This document shows positions 25,985 through 35,500 of a stretch of DNA of 64,000 nt, one piece after another. Positions within the stretch are counted from its first letter, which is position 1. The number at the start of each line of letters is the position of its first letter. The DNA is taken from contig JBJXFF010000114.1 of the NCBI GenBank assembly GCA_046153945.1, positions 1 to 64,000 on the forward strand, read 5' to 3'. The position numbers and the translations under genes are program-made. Under the pieces are notes generated by a model. It saw nothing but the letters and a program-made list of their open reading frames with translations. It did no database searches and was not told where the DNA came from. The stretch is from SXOA01 sp046153945 (lineage in GTDB: Bacteria > Planctomycetota > Planctomycetia > Pirellulales > Pirellulaceae).

Positions 25985-27088
25985 ATGAAGATTGCCCGCA
26001 TTTTTGCCCATCGCGTTGAATTGCCGCTGGTGGAAGGGTGTTATCGTTGGTCCGGGGGGAAGTCGGTTTCGGTCTTTGACAGCACGATTGTCGGCGTCGA
26101 GACCGATACCGGGTTGGTCGGCTACGGAGAGGTCTGTCCCTTGGGTTCGTTCTATCTTCCCGCCTATGCGGAGGGAGTGCGGGCCGGATTGCGAGAATTG
26201 GGGCCGCACTTAATCGGCTATGATCCGCGGGAACTCGCCAAGTTGAATCAACGGATGGATGATGCACTCAAAGGGCACCCCTATGTGAAGTCGGGGATCG
26301 ACATTGCCTGCTGGGATTTGCTGGGGCAAGTCACCGGACTGCCGGTTTGCGTCCTGATGGGGGGCCGCTTTGGCGACAAGGTGCGGCTCTATCGGGCGAT
26401 CTCTCAAGAGTCCCCAGCCGAGATGGCGGGCAAAGTCACCGGCTATCGGGCGGAAGGGTACACCCGTTTTCAATTGAAGGTCGGCGGCGACGCCGATCTC
26501 GACATCGAGCGGATTCGCGCCGTCCGAGCCATGCTTCAACCTACGGACCGACTCGTCGCCGACGCCAACACCGGCTGGACACAGCACGAGGCGATGCGAG
26601 TGGTTCGCGGGGTGCGCGATGTTGATATTTACATCGAACAGCCCTGCCTGACGTACGAAGAATGTCTCGCCGTGCGCCGCCATACCGACCATCCGTTTGT
26701 GCTCGACGAGAATATCGATAGCCTCGAGATGCTGCTTCGGGGCAAGGCGGACCTGGCGATGGATGTCGTCAATCTCAAGATCAGCAAGCTCGGCGGACTG
26801 ACGAAAACCAAACAGGCCCGCGACTTGTGCGTCTCGATGGGAATCGCGATGACGCTGGAGGATAGCTGGGGAGGGGACATCACGACGGCTGCCATCGCTC
26901 ACCTGGCCCACAGTACCCCCGAAGCCTATCGCTTCACCAGCACCGACTTCAACAGCTATGTCACGGTCAGCACCGCCGAAGGTGCACCGCAGCGAGAAAA
27001 CGGTTACATGTCCGCGAGCGCCGCGCCGGGACTCGGCATCAAGCCCCGGATGTCGGTGCTGGGAAAACGAGTGCTCGAAGTCTGCTAA
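25985..27088 (+). CDS. mandelate racemase/muconate-lactonizing enzyme family protein
   Basis: A 367-residue enolase-superfamily enzyme. The N-terminal capping domain (VELPLVEGCYRWSGGKSVSV) is followed by the barrel: FQLKVGG with the KxG-type catalytic lysine, metal ligands in VADANTGW, DIYIEQPC and FVLDENID, and a second lysine in VNLKISKLGG. The GDITTAAIAHLAHST end matches members acting on proline derivatives (hydroxyproline-betaine epimerase and cis-3-hydroxyproline dehydratase-like). The substrate is not determinable by eye. The next gene, 43 bp downstream, is a DapA-family lyase, which supports a catabolic pair. Confidence 0.85.
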   Translation: MKIARIFAHRVELPLVEGCYRWSGGKSVSVFDSTIVGVETDTGLVGYGEVCPLGSFYLPAYAEGVRAGLRELGPHLIGYDPRELAKLNQRMDDALKGHPYVKSGIDIACWDLLGQVTGLPVCVLMGGRFGDKVRLYRAISQESPAEMAGKVTGYRAEGYTRFQLKVGGDADLDIERIRAVRAMLQPTDRLVADANTGWTQHEAMRVVRGVRDVDIYIEQPCLTYEECLAVRRHTDHPFVLDENIDSLEMLLRGKADLAMDVVNLKISKLGGLTKTKQARDLCVSMGIAMTLEDSWGGDITTAAIAHLAHSTPEAYRFTSTDFNSYVTVSTAEGAPQRENGYMSASAAPGLGIKPRMSVLGKRVLEVC

Positions 27089-27131
27089 CGACTGTCTTTT
27101 GAAATTACAATCTGAGACGAACAGGACCAAC

Positions 27132-28040
27132 ATGGCTTCGCTCCCCTGGCAAGGCGTATTTCCCGCCGTCACCACGCAGTTCCGCAAGGACCTTTCGCTC
27201 GACCTGGACGCAACTTCGCGTCACTGGGAAGCGCTCATTTCCTCGGGCGTAAGCGGACTCATCGTCGCCGGCTCGCTGGGGGAAAATCAAACGCTCGATC
27301 CCGCCGAGAAACGGACGCTGGTTGCCGAAGCGGTGAAAGTTGCTGCTGGACGCCTGCCGGTCCTCAGCGGCGTGGCTGAAACGAGCACGGCAGCCGCTTG
27401 CCAGTACGTGCACGACTGCGAGAAGCTGGGAGCCAGCGGCTTCATGGTGATGCCGGCGATGGTCTACAAAGCCGATGCCGCCGAGGCGCTGAATCACTTC
27501 CGGAAGGTCGCTGCCGCCACGCAGCTTCCCTGGATGCTTTACAACAATCCCGTCGGCTATTCAGTCGACATCACGCCGACTCAGTTCGCGGAACTGGCGA
27601 ACATTCCCAACCTAGTCGCGCTCAAGGAAAGCTCCGCCAACACCCGCCGCATCACTGAGCTGAGAATCGAAGTCGGCAATCGGTACAGCATCTTCGTCGG
27701 CGTCGACGACCTGCTATTGGAGTCCGCCATTCTAGGAATCGATGGCTGGGTCGCTGGTTCCGGCATCGCCTTTCCCGCCGAGAACCAATACTTCTGGGAT
27801 CTGACCCGCGCCGGCAAGTGGGACGAAGCCCGCGAATTGTATCGCTGGTTCTATCCGTTGCTGAAGCTCGATACCCATGTCAAGTTCGTGCACTACATCA
27901 AGCTCGCCGTCCAAGAAGTCGGCCTGGGAAAAGAATGGGTTCGCGAGCCGCGCCTGCCGCTCGCTGGTAAAGAGCGGGAGGACATCTTGGCGATCATCCA
28001 CCACGGAATTGCCAATCGTCCCAATCTGCCAACTCGATAA
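27132..28040 (+). CDS. DapA-superfamily lyase/deaminase
   Basis: A 302-residue dihydrodipicolinate synthase-family barrel. Motifs are GLIVAGSLGENQTLDPAEK in the substrate loop, LPWMLYNNPVGYSVDIT (the Tyr of the YNxP motif) and the Schiff-base lysine in PNLVALKESSANTRR. Relatives include 1-pyrroline-4-hydroxy-2-carboxylate deaminase and N-acetylneuraminate or KDG lyases. The enolase-superfamily neighbour with proline-type features makes hydroxyproline breakdown the best guess. The true DapA role in lysine synthesis is less likely from the SLGEN loop and the context. Confidence 0.85.
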   Translation: MASLPWQGVFPAVTTQFRKDLSLDLDATSRHWEALISSGVSGLIVAGSLGENQTLDPAEKRTLVAEAVKVAAGRLPVLSGVAETSTAAACQYVHDCEKLGASGFMVMPAMVYKADAAEALNHFRKVAAATQLPWMLYNNPVGYSVDITPTQFAELANIPNLVALKESSANTRRITELRIEVGNRYSIFVGVDDLLLESAILGIDGWVAGSGIAFPAENQYFWDLTRAGKWDEARELYRWFYPLLKLDTHVKFVHYIKLAVQEVGLGKEWVREPRLPLAGKEREDILAIIHHGIANRPNLPTR

Positions 28041-28237
28041 CGAATTGTCGAAAACGGGCTCCGGCAATTCATTGCAAATCTGCATCTCCCAAAGACAAAG
28101 CTCACGCGGCGTCCCCAGTCAAACCAGTAATGATTGGCGGAAGCTGCTGCTGGTTTCAACGGAAATGGGACGCGATGTTTATACCTGTCTTTCGTTTGGA
28201 ATAATCATAAACTAATACTCCAAAGGCTTGCGCATCC

Positions 28238-29353
28238 ATGCCCCTCGACCTCTCCCTCGACTACCTCCCCAAGCTCCCGCGGGAAAAATCCGCCCACATC
28301 GGCTGCATCGGCAGTGGGTTCATCATGGCGGATTGCCATTTGGTGGCGTATCGGAAGGCGGGGTTCAATCCGGTGGCGATTGCGTCGCGGACGCCGAAGC
28401 ATGCCCGCGAGGTGGCCCAGCGGCATGGGATGAAGGCGTATGACACTTATGAGGCCATGCTGGCCAGCCGCGAGGTGGAGGTGGTGGATATTGCCGTGCC
28501 GCCTGATAACCAGATCGATGTGATTCGCACGGTGGTGAAGTACAAAAAGCACGTCCGCGGCATCCTGGCCCAGAAGCCGCTGGGGGTGAATTATGCCGAG
28601 GCGAAGGAGATTGTGCAGCTTTGCAAGCGGGCGGGGATCACGCTCGGCGTGAACCAGAACATGCGGTACGACCAGTCGATCCGGGCCTGCAAATCGCTCC
28701 TCACCCGCGGCCTGCTCGGCGAGCCGGTGCTGGCCACCATCGACATGCGGGCCATCCCCCACTGGATGCCGTGGCAGGAGCGGCAGGGGTGGGTCACGCT
28801 CCGGATCATGTCCATCCACCACCTCGACGCCTTCCGCTTCCTGTTCGGCGACCCCGTCCGCGTCTTCGCCAGCATCCGCCCCGACCCCCGCACCAGCCGC
28901 AAGTTCGCCCACCAGGACGGCATCTGCCTCTACATCCTGGAGTACGCGAACGGCCTGCGGTGCAGCTCGTGGGACGACGTCTGGGCGGGGCCAGCCCTGG
29001 AAGGGGCCCAGAAGGACATCTCCATCCGCTGGCGGGTGGAAGGGACCGAAGGACTCGCCCGCGGCACCATCGGCTGGCCCGACTACCCCGCCCCCACCCC
29101 CAGCACGCTCGACTTCACCACCACAGAGCAGCCCGGCTACTGGCTCAGCCCCCGCTGGAAAGAAGTTTGGTTCCCCGACGCCTTCATCGGCACGATGGCC
29201 CAGCTTTTGTGCGCCTTAGAAGACAAAGCGGAGCCGGAGATTGGTGGCCAGGATAATTTGAAGACGATGGCGCTGGTGGATGCTTGTTATTTGTCGGCGA
29301 AGGAGCACCGGGCGGTGGAGATTAGGGAGATTGAAAAGCAGAAAGTCAAATAG
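28238..29353 (+). CDS. Gfo/Idh/MocA-family NAD(P)-dependent oxidoreductase
   Basis: A 371-residue dehydrogenase with the Rossmann motif IGCIGSGFIMADCH, the family lysine motif LAQKPLGVNYAEAKEI and the catalytic-domain pieces NQNMRYDQSI and HHLDAFRFLFG. The family oxidises or epimerises sugars and inositols. It lies about 200 bp after the DapA-type gene on the same strand and may belong to the same catabolic locus. Upstream of the ATG at 28238 I see no strong ribosome-binding site. Confidence 0.88.
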   Translation: MPLDLSLDYLPKLPREKSAHIGCIGSGFIMADCHLVAYRKAGFNPVAIASRTPKHAREVAQRHGMKAYDTYEAMLASREVEVVDIAVPPDNQIDVIRTVVKYKKHVRGILAQKPLGVNYAEAKEIVQLCKRAGITLGVNQNMRYDQSIRACKSLLTRGLLGEPVLATIDMRAIPHWMPWQERQGWVTLRIMSIHHLDAFRFLFGDPVRVFASIRPDPRTSRKFAHQDGICLYILEYANGLRCSSWDDVWAGPALEGAQKDISIRWRVEGTEGLARGTIGWPDYPAPTPSTLDFTTTEQPGYWLSPRWKEVWFPDAFIGTMAQLLCALEDKAEPEIGGQDNLKTMALVDACYLSAKEHRAVEIREIEKQKVK

Positions 29354-29359
29354 AGTGCT

Positions 29360-29809
29360 TCATTCCGGGGACGGATATTCACCGATTACTGGATAACGCG
29401 TGAGCAGTGTTTGCAATTGTGAAATGACCGGCGGCAAATAGCTCTGGTCGAGATTGAAGTGGAACCGGAGGCGGTTCCCGTCCAACGTTCCGTCAAAAAT
29501 GTCTCCATCAACCCACATATCGCCGCGCTCGTGGATCCATAACCGCAAAGTAAGTCCTCCTTCCAGAGTCCGCAGTTCTGCGGTCCCCACAAGCGACGAA
29601 TTCAATTCCTGCACATGCTCCAGAAAGACCGCGAACTCATCCGCCCGGAGATTTAGTTGCACACGACCGCTGAATCCGCCCGCCGATACCTCGACACGTG
29701 ACGTGAGCCAATTCGAATCCCAAAAATCATCGGTCCCATGATCTTCCCGGCCAAGGACTTCGATGGCTATAAAATCATGATTTTCGCCGCCAATTCGCAC
29801 CAAGCACAT
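29360..29809 (-). CDS. WapI-like small protein (possible orphan immunity protein)
   Basis: A 149-residue beta-rich protein. The layout (FIAIEVLGREDHGTDDFWDS followed by NWLTSRVEVSAGGFSG, a central Glu/Leu-rich helix EFAVFLEHVQELN and a final HFNLDQSYLPPVISQLQTLL) resembles the WapI family of contact-toxin immunity proteins as I remember it. No cognate toxin gene is adjacent. The assignment rests on pattern memory. It converges closely with the oxidoreductase gene. Confidence 0.5.
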   Translation of the reverse strand: MCLVRIGGENHDFIAIEVLGREDHGTDDFWDSNWLTSRVEVSAGGFSGRVQLNLRADEFAVFLEHVQELNSSLVGTAELRTLEGGLTLRLWIHERGDMWVDGDIFDGTLDGNRLRFHFNLDQSYLPPVISQLQTLLTRYPVIGEYPSPE

Positions 29810-29963
29810 CGCGTTATCTCACTGTGGTTCTCAGCTGCAAGGATCGTCCACCATCACCGGAGTTGAAGGTGAGTTTGAGTTTAGTCCCAAGCGACGAAGT
29901 CCAGTATAGAATTAAGCGTGATCGCAGAGTTAACACGGCGGCCCTTCGCCAGGAGCCAATCTC

Positions 29964-30245
29964 ATGTCCGACCTCAAATCCCCCACCCTCATCTGGGCCA
30001 AAGGCTTTCTGTTCCTCTTTCTCGGCCTGTTCGCGGCGGTGCTGTTGGTACTGCAAGCGCCGAGCTTGACGGTGGCGGCTCTGCTGGTGCTCTCGATCTG
30101 GGCCTTCTGCCGGGCGTATTACTTTGCGTTCTACGTTATTGAGCATTATGTGGACTCCTCATACCGCTTCTCGGGGCTGATCTCGTTTCTGCAATACGCA
30201 ATTCGCCCGCGGCGCAGCGGATCTGAAATTCCGAGCGAGAAATGA
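29964..30245 (+). CDS. small membrane protein, function unknown
   Basis: A 93-residue protein with two hydrophobic segments (FLFLFLGLFAAVLLVL and LTVAALLVLSIWAFCRAYYF) and a basic, cytoplasmic-looking tail. An AGGAG eight bases before the ATG supports the start. It sits 168 bp upstream of guaA on the same strand. I do not recognise the family. Confidence 0.7.
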   Translation: MSDLKSPTLIWAKGFLFLFLGLFAAVLLVLQAPSLTVAALLVLSIWAFCRAYYFAFYVIEHYVDSSYRFSGLISFLQYAIRPRRSGSEIPSEK

Positions 30246-30413
30246 ACTACGGAGGCGTGAGAATCTCGGTCATTATCCTGGTTCACGCCCACGCAAAGCC
30301 GTGGACGTGCCACCCGGCCTAACCCCCGTGCTCACTTCCCTCTCTCACGGTAGAATGGGCCGTTTCCAATTCCGGTACTTTCTCGACCCGCACTGCCGCG
30401 GGTCGCTTGCGTT

Positions 30414-31979
30414 ATGACCATCGCCAATACTCCCCGAATTGCCGACGAGCGCATTCTGGTGCTCGATTTCGGCGCCCAGTACGCCCAGCTCATCGCCCGC
30501 CGCGTCCGCGAGAACCATGTCTACTGCGAAATCGTCCGGCACGACATCACGGCGGAGCAGGTGCAGAAGCATGCCCCCAAGGGGCTGATTCTGTCGGGCG
30601 GGCCGTCGAGCGTGTATGAGGAGGGAGCCCCCAAGTGCGACAAGCGGATTTTTGAACTAGGGATTCCGGTCCTCGGAATCTGCTACGGCATGCAGCTCGC
30701 CTGCGACAATCTCGGCGGCAAGGTGACGAGCGCCCCGGCTCGCGAGTATGGCCGTGCCCGCTGTCAGATGAAGCAGCCGGAGGGGCTGTTCGCCGGGGTG
30801 ACCGACCACTTTGACGTTTGGATGAGTCACGGGGATCAGGTGACGCGAGTCTCCGACGACTTCGTCTCGCTCGCGAGCACCTCCACCTGCCCGATTGCCG
30901 CGGTGAAGCACAAGACATTGCCGGTCTATGGCCTGCAATTCCATCCAGAGGTGACGCACACCCCTATCGGCGGAACGTTGTTTCACAACTTCCTCATGGG
31001 AGTCTGCGGCTGCAGCGGCTCGTGGCGGCTGGGGGACTTTGCCAAGGAGTCCATCGAGCGGATGCGGGAGCAGATCGGGACCGGCCGCGTCATCTGCGGG
31101 CTTTCCGGCGGAGTTGATTCGGCAGTCACCGCGGCACTCCTCTACCGGGCGATTGGGCCAAGGCTGTCGTGCATCCTGGTCAACAACGGGCTCCTCCGCA
31201 AAGACGAGCAGGCAGCGGTCATTGCCGAGTTCAGCGGCCACTTCAAAACGGACCTGCACGTCGTTGACGGCGAAGCGCGGTTCTTAAAAGCCCTGGAAGG
31301 GATCACCGAGCCGCAGGAAAAGCGCCGCCGCATTGGACACGCGTTCATCGAGTGCTTCAAAGTAGAGGCTAAGTCAATTCCAGACGCCCGCTTCCTCGCT
31401 CAAGGAACCCTCTATCCGGACGTAATCGAAAGCGGCGCTGCTCAAGACGGCCCAGCCGCCACCATTAAGCTGCACCACAACGTCGGCGGCCTTCCCGCGG
31501 AGCTTGGTTTTGAGCTGGTTGAGCCGCTAAGGGACCTGTTCAAGGACGAAGTCCGGCGGCTGGGGCTGGAACTTGGCTTGCCGGAAGATTTGGTCTGGCG
31601 GCATCCGTTTCCGGGCCCGGGCCTCGCCGTTCGCTGCCTGGGTGAGGTGACCAAACCGCGCCTGGATGTGCTGCGGGAAGCGGACGCCATCATGATTGAG
31701 GAGATCAAGAGTGCGGGGCTCTACCGCCAAACGTCGCAGGCTTTTGCCGTGCTGCTGCCGGTGCAGAGCGTTGGCGTGATGGGAGATGCCCGGACCTATG
31801 AGAACGTCGTCGCCCTGCGGTGCGTCAACACCGACGACTTCATGACAGCCGACTGGTCCCACCTCCCTTACGACGTACTGGCCCGCATCAGCACTCGGAT
31901 CATCAACGAGGTCAAAGGGGTCAACCGCGTCTGCTACGACATCAGTAGCAAGCCACCGGCGACGATTGAATGGGAGTGA
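30414..31979 (+). CDS. guaA: GMP synthase (glutamine-hydrolysing)
   Basis: A 521-residue enzyme converting XMP to GMP. The N-terminal class I amidotransferase has ILVLDFGAQYAQLIARRVRE, the nucleophile Cys in GICYGMQLAC and the His-Glu pair in GLQFHPEVTHT. The ATP-pyrophosphatase domain has the P-loop GLSGGVDSAVTAAL and the QGTLYPDVIES motif. The dimerisation domain contains RHPFPGPGLAVR and ends PPATIEWE, the normal C-terminus. Length and order are standard. It converges with the RelE/ParE-type module, with 9 bp between stops. Confidence 0.98.
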   Translation: MTIANTPRIADERILVLDFGAQYAQLIARRVRENHVYCEIVRHDITAEQVQKHAPKGLILSGGPSSVYEEGAPKCDKRIFELGIPVLGICYGMQLACDNLGGKVTSAPAREYGRARCQMKQPEGLFAGVTDHFDVWMSHGDQVTRVSDDFVSLASTSTCPIAAVKHKTLPVYGLQFHPEVTHTPIGGTLFHNFLMGVCGCSGSWRLGDFAKESIERMREQIGTGRVICGLSGGVDSAVTAALLYRAIGPRLSCILVNNGLLRKDEQAAVIAEFSGHFKTDLHVVDGEARFLKALEGITEPQEKRRRIGHAFIECFKVEAKSIPDARFLAQGTLYPDVIESGAAQDGPAATIKLHHNVGGLPAELGFELVEPLRDLFKDEVRRLGLELGLPEDLVWRHPFPGPGLAVRCLGEVTKPRLDVLREADAIMIEEIKSAGLYRQTSQAFAVLLPVQSVGVMGDARTYENVVALRCVNTDDFMTADWSHLPYDVLARISTRIINEVKGVNRVCYDISSKPPATIEWE

Positions 31980-31988
31980 GAGTCCTAT

Positions 31989-32285
31989 TTACGGAATGAG
32001 ACTGCGGTCGAGCAACCTGGCCGCATGGTATACGGCGACTGTGAAAACGGTGTCGTCGCTCACGCGGTAGATGACTCGATAGTTTCCTTGAATTATTTCG
32101 CGATAGATTTGCCGATTATCTTCGGCGATGAAACCGCCGGAAAGCGGAAACATCTCGATGCGTTCCAGCCGCTTGAAGATTCTCTTTATGAAACGGTTGG
32201 CTGCCACCGGCGAGTCTTTTGCGATCCAGTTTGCAATGCCCTCGAGATGGTCCAGGGCTACCGGGTCCCAGACTATTTGAGCCAT
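31989..32285 (-). CDS. ParE/RelE-family toxin
   Basis: A 98-residue protein with the ParE fold signature: IVWDPVALDHLEGIANWIAK at the N-terminus, a central two-helix region (SPVAANRFIKRIFKRLERIEMFPLSG) and the C-terminal strand block YREIIQGNYRVIYRVSDDTV with FTVAVYHAARLL. ParE relatives inhibit gyrase and RelE relatives cleave mRNA. Its start overlaps the end of the antitoxin gene by 13 bases. Confidence 0.88.
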   Translation of the reverse strand: MAQIVWDPVALDHLEGIANWIAKDSPVAANRFIKRIFKRLERIEMFPLSGGFIAEDNRQIYREIIQGNYRVIYRVSDDTVFTVAVYHAARLLDRSLIP

Positions 32286-32458
32286 TTTTCCATCCGCTTG
32301 ATGGCGTATTCGTGAGGAATTCCTTCCCCTTCAGCAAGGCGGCGTTCCGCAGCTTCAATCTTTTCCAGAAGGATGACCTGGTCGAAGAATGCATCCACAT
32401 CCACCTCGACATCAGAAGGTAGACGATCAACAACTTGTCTCAGAACTTCCTTTTGCAT
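32273..32458 (-). CDS. antitoxin partner of the ParE/RelE toxin
   Basis: A 61-residue acidic helical protein (MQKEVLRQVVDRLPSDVEVD, VILLEKIEAAERRLAEGEG). Short antitoxins of this pattern (an 'LP.dv..d.l...i.l..ki..g......G' core) often precede ParE/RelE toxins. The overlap with the toxin start shows coupling. Confidence 0.75.
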   Translation of the reverse strand: MQKEVLRQVVDRLPSDVEVDVDAFFDQVILLEKIEAAERRLAEGEGIPHEYAIKRMEKWLK

Positions 32459-32579
32459 GACCTGACTCCTCAGCTAATGGCAATTCTCCTCCTCTAGTAT
32501 AGCCACCATACGTTTCGGAAGGATAACGAGTAGTGCCTATCTTGGGGCGTGCTTTTTCGAGCGAGAAGAATGGGGGACT

Positions 32580-35500
32580 TTACCTGAATGGGCTCTTGGG
32601 CAGCCAGCCTTTCACGCGGTCGAACATGCCCGGCTTGTCGAGTTTCTCGGCCACTTCGGTTTTGTCGGGTGGGGCTTCGGTTTTGTCGCGCTCTGCCCGT
32701 TTGACAAGTGGACCTCGCCTGGGAGCGGGCGTTGCCGAGGGCGGTTGCGAGGCGCTGGGTGCCGCAGCGATGCGAGGGGCAGAGAGGGGAACGTGGTCTT
32801 GCAGGAAGCGGCTCCAGTATCCGTCCAGGAATCGCTCGCAGTCGGCGATCTGACCGCTGGAGAGTTGAATGTCCGCGGTGGCGATGTTCTTGAGGAGCTC
32901 GTCGCGCTCATTGTCGGCGAACCAAAGGTCGTAGACGCTCACTTGATCGATGTAAACGTCCCCTTCTCCCATCAGATCAAACCCAATCTGGATGTCGGTC
33001 AGGCCATCGAGCGAGAGGTCGGTGAGGGGGAAACGGTAGGGGGACCATTCCTTCTGAATCGGGCGGACTGCCTGACCGTCTTCGCTCGCCCCGATGTTGG
33101 CCCGGCGATAAAACGGCTTCCCGTCCAGCTTTCCTTCCACGGCGAGGCGGAGCTTGGGCTGCTTGCGCGGATCATCCACGCGGACCCACGCCAGCACCGA
33201 CAACCGGCCGGTCTTGGGAGCGGGGAACGGATTGCTGCGGACCCAGATGATGGGGGAGACTGTCTTGCCTGCCTCGTTTTGAATGGGAGTGCTTACAAGG
33301 TGGAGCGAGCCATCGCTTTTGTAACCCTGTGCTCCGTCCACGTTCACGGCGATCCCGGGCCCATTCGCATGGGTCCAGCCAGAGATGCCGCCGGCTTTCT
33401 GCGCAATCTCAAACGACGGATTGGTGAGCACTTCCTTGGGCTGCGGCTCGCGGAGAGCGCTCGCCCGAACGCGCGCTTCGCGAATGCGGTCGCGGAGAGC
33501 GGGCTCAGCCGGTTCCGAGAGCGTGACCCGCCAGGTGGCGAACTTCACTTTGCCGCTGGAGAGTTCGCCACCCACAAGATCAAACGGCTGCAAATCCACG
33601 CTCCAGATGCTGCGAGAGGCTTGCCGTTTTAATTTGCCGGCGCGGTCGGCGACATACGACTCGAGCTGGAAGAGTTCAGGACACTCCATTTCCAGTTCCA
33701 CCTTCAACGGCCAAGGAGAGTCGTTCACCAGATAGAAAAAGGACTTGTTGCCACGCGCGAGGGTTCGCACGACCAGAGGCGCTCCGGCGGTTTCTTCGGG
33801 CGGAAGAGTGAGCGTGCGGAAAGTCTCCGCGGGAAGACGACGATAGACGCCGATTATGTCTGCGACGGAATCCTCTTGCCCCAGCGACAGGGTCCATCCG
33901 CCGGAGAGGAGCGTATGCACATCGGCTACAGCCAGGCTATGTACAAGCGGCTGACGGGCGAGATCGCCGGCTTGTGCGATGGGAGGGACAAAGAAAGTGT
34001 GCGTCTTGTCGGGACCGAATGGGCTCTGCTTGTCGAAGCTCGGCAATCGATGCGGGGCGGGCTCATAGAAATGAAGCACCGCGGCGGATTGGCGAACGAA
34101 AATTGCGTCGAGTTCGGGTAGCTTATTCCACTGGGAATGCAGGTTGTGTGCTGGCGACGAGCTTGCATCGAGGCGCTGCGGCCGAGGGATGATGATGTTC
34201 GGTTGCTTGGCGAATCGGTGTGGATCGAGACCGAAGGGGAGCAAAGGATCTTGAACTTCCGTCACTTGCGGCAGTGCGGGTCGAAGTGTCGATTCCAACT
34301 GCCGCGTGGCAAAGAGCTCACTGGTATTGAGGTAGAGTTTGGCTCCTGAGTGGGTGCGGCTGATATCCGCTTCCATCTCGCGGTAGAGTCTGGCCAGTTC
34401 CTCGGCTCGCCAATCATTCCAGGAGTGCCTTCCGTCCGCTGATCGAATCAGACGAAAGCGAGCGGCGTAGCGATGTTCCCCTTCATCGCGGAGGCTGAGA
34501 CTGGAGTCATTGAGAAAGCGATTGAAGGTGACGTCATCCAGGCTGGCCGTGTCGTCTGGCAATACGGCGTATCCTTCCGTGGACATCTGAATGGAGATGC
34601 CGCCGAACGAGGGATGATGTCCGTATCGCTGTGCCAGTTCCAGCACCACGCTTCGCATCGCCTGTTGAACTCGGGGGTCAAGCGGGTTGTAATGGCGGCC
34701 TTCACCCTGTCGAGTCGGCGCCTTCCCCTGGCGGGATTGAGGCCGCGGCGACAGCGGACGACCATCGATACCAAGTGGGACGATTCCCGTGGGATCGGCT
34801 GTTTCGTCCCGCAGGAGCGTTTCTAGTTCCGGCAGCGGCGTGGTGAAGCGGACGGCGGGAATGAACTGAATCCCCGCACGGTCGCACATCCGCAGCAACA
34901 TCTCGACGACATCTTTCTGCTGCGGATCCTGGCCGGTTTCGAAGAAGGTGCCGCCGTCGAAATGCGGCGTCGGCTGCAGGGCGGCGCTGGGATAAAGCGA
35001 ACTGCCTTCCCCGGCCACGGACAGGACCAGGCCATTGCGGCCGGTGTGCTCCAGGTACTCCACTAGTCGCTTGCCAGCGAGATAGAAGGTGAGCCAGTCT
35101 CGCCGGCTGCGGCCGGTGGCGTCGTCCAATGACTCAGGGGCCGAAAAGGACTCGCAGATGAGAGGCCGTTCCAGCGACGCCGCAAACAGCCGCGGCGGAG
35201 CCGCTGGTGTGATGCGAACCGCCGCCAGCTCTCGCGGTCCCCCAAGGACACGAATCTTGCCAAAGAACGCCGGGGCGTCGTCCCGACGATTGGCAAACAG
35301 AACCAGCGGGGACTTTGTCTGCGGCCAAAAAACAATTTTGTGCCGCCGCATCTCCCCCCGCGCGTCTCCCACCGGCCGCGGCACATCGATGCCGGTGTCC
35401 ACGCTAATGGGGGTCACTTCGCCGGCGGCATTGGGCTCCAGAATGCTGACTTGCAAAGTCTGCGACAGATCGCTGGGGTACAAAATTTCCAGGAAGTGGG

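Noticed and set aside
27132..28040. Lysine-pathway DapA
   Set aside because: The substrate loop (SLGEN) and the enolase-superfamily neighbour point to a catabolic member of the superfamily.
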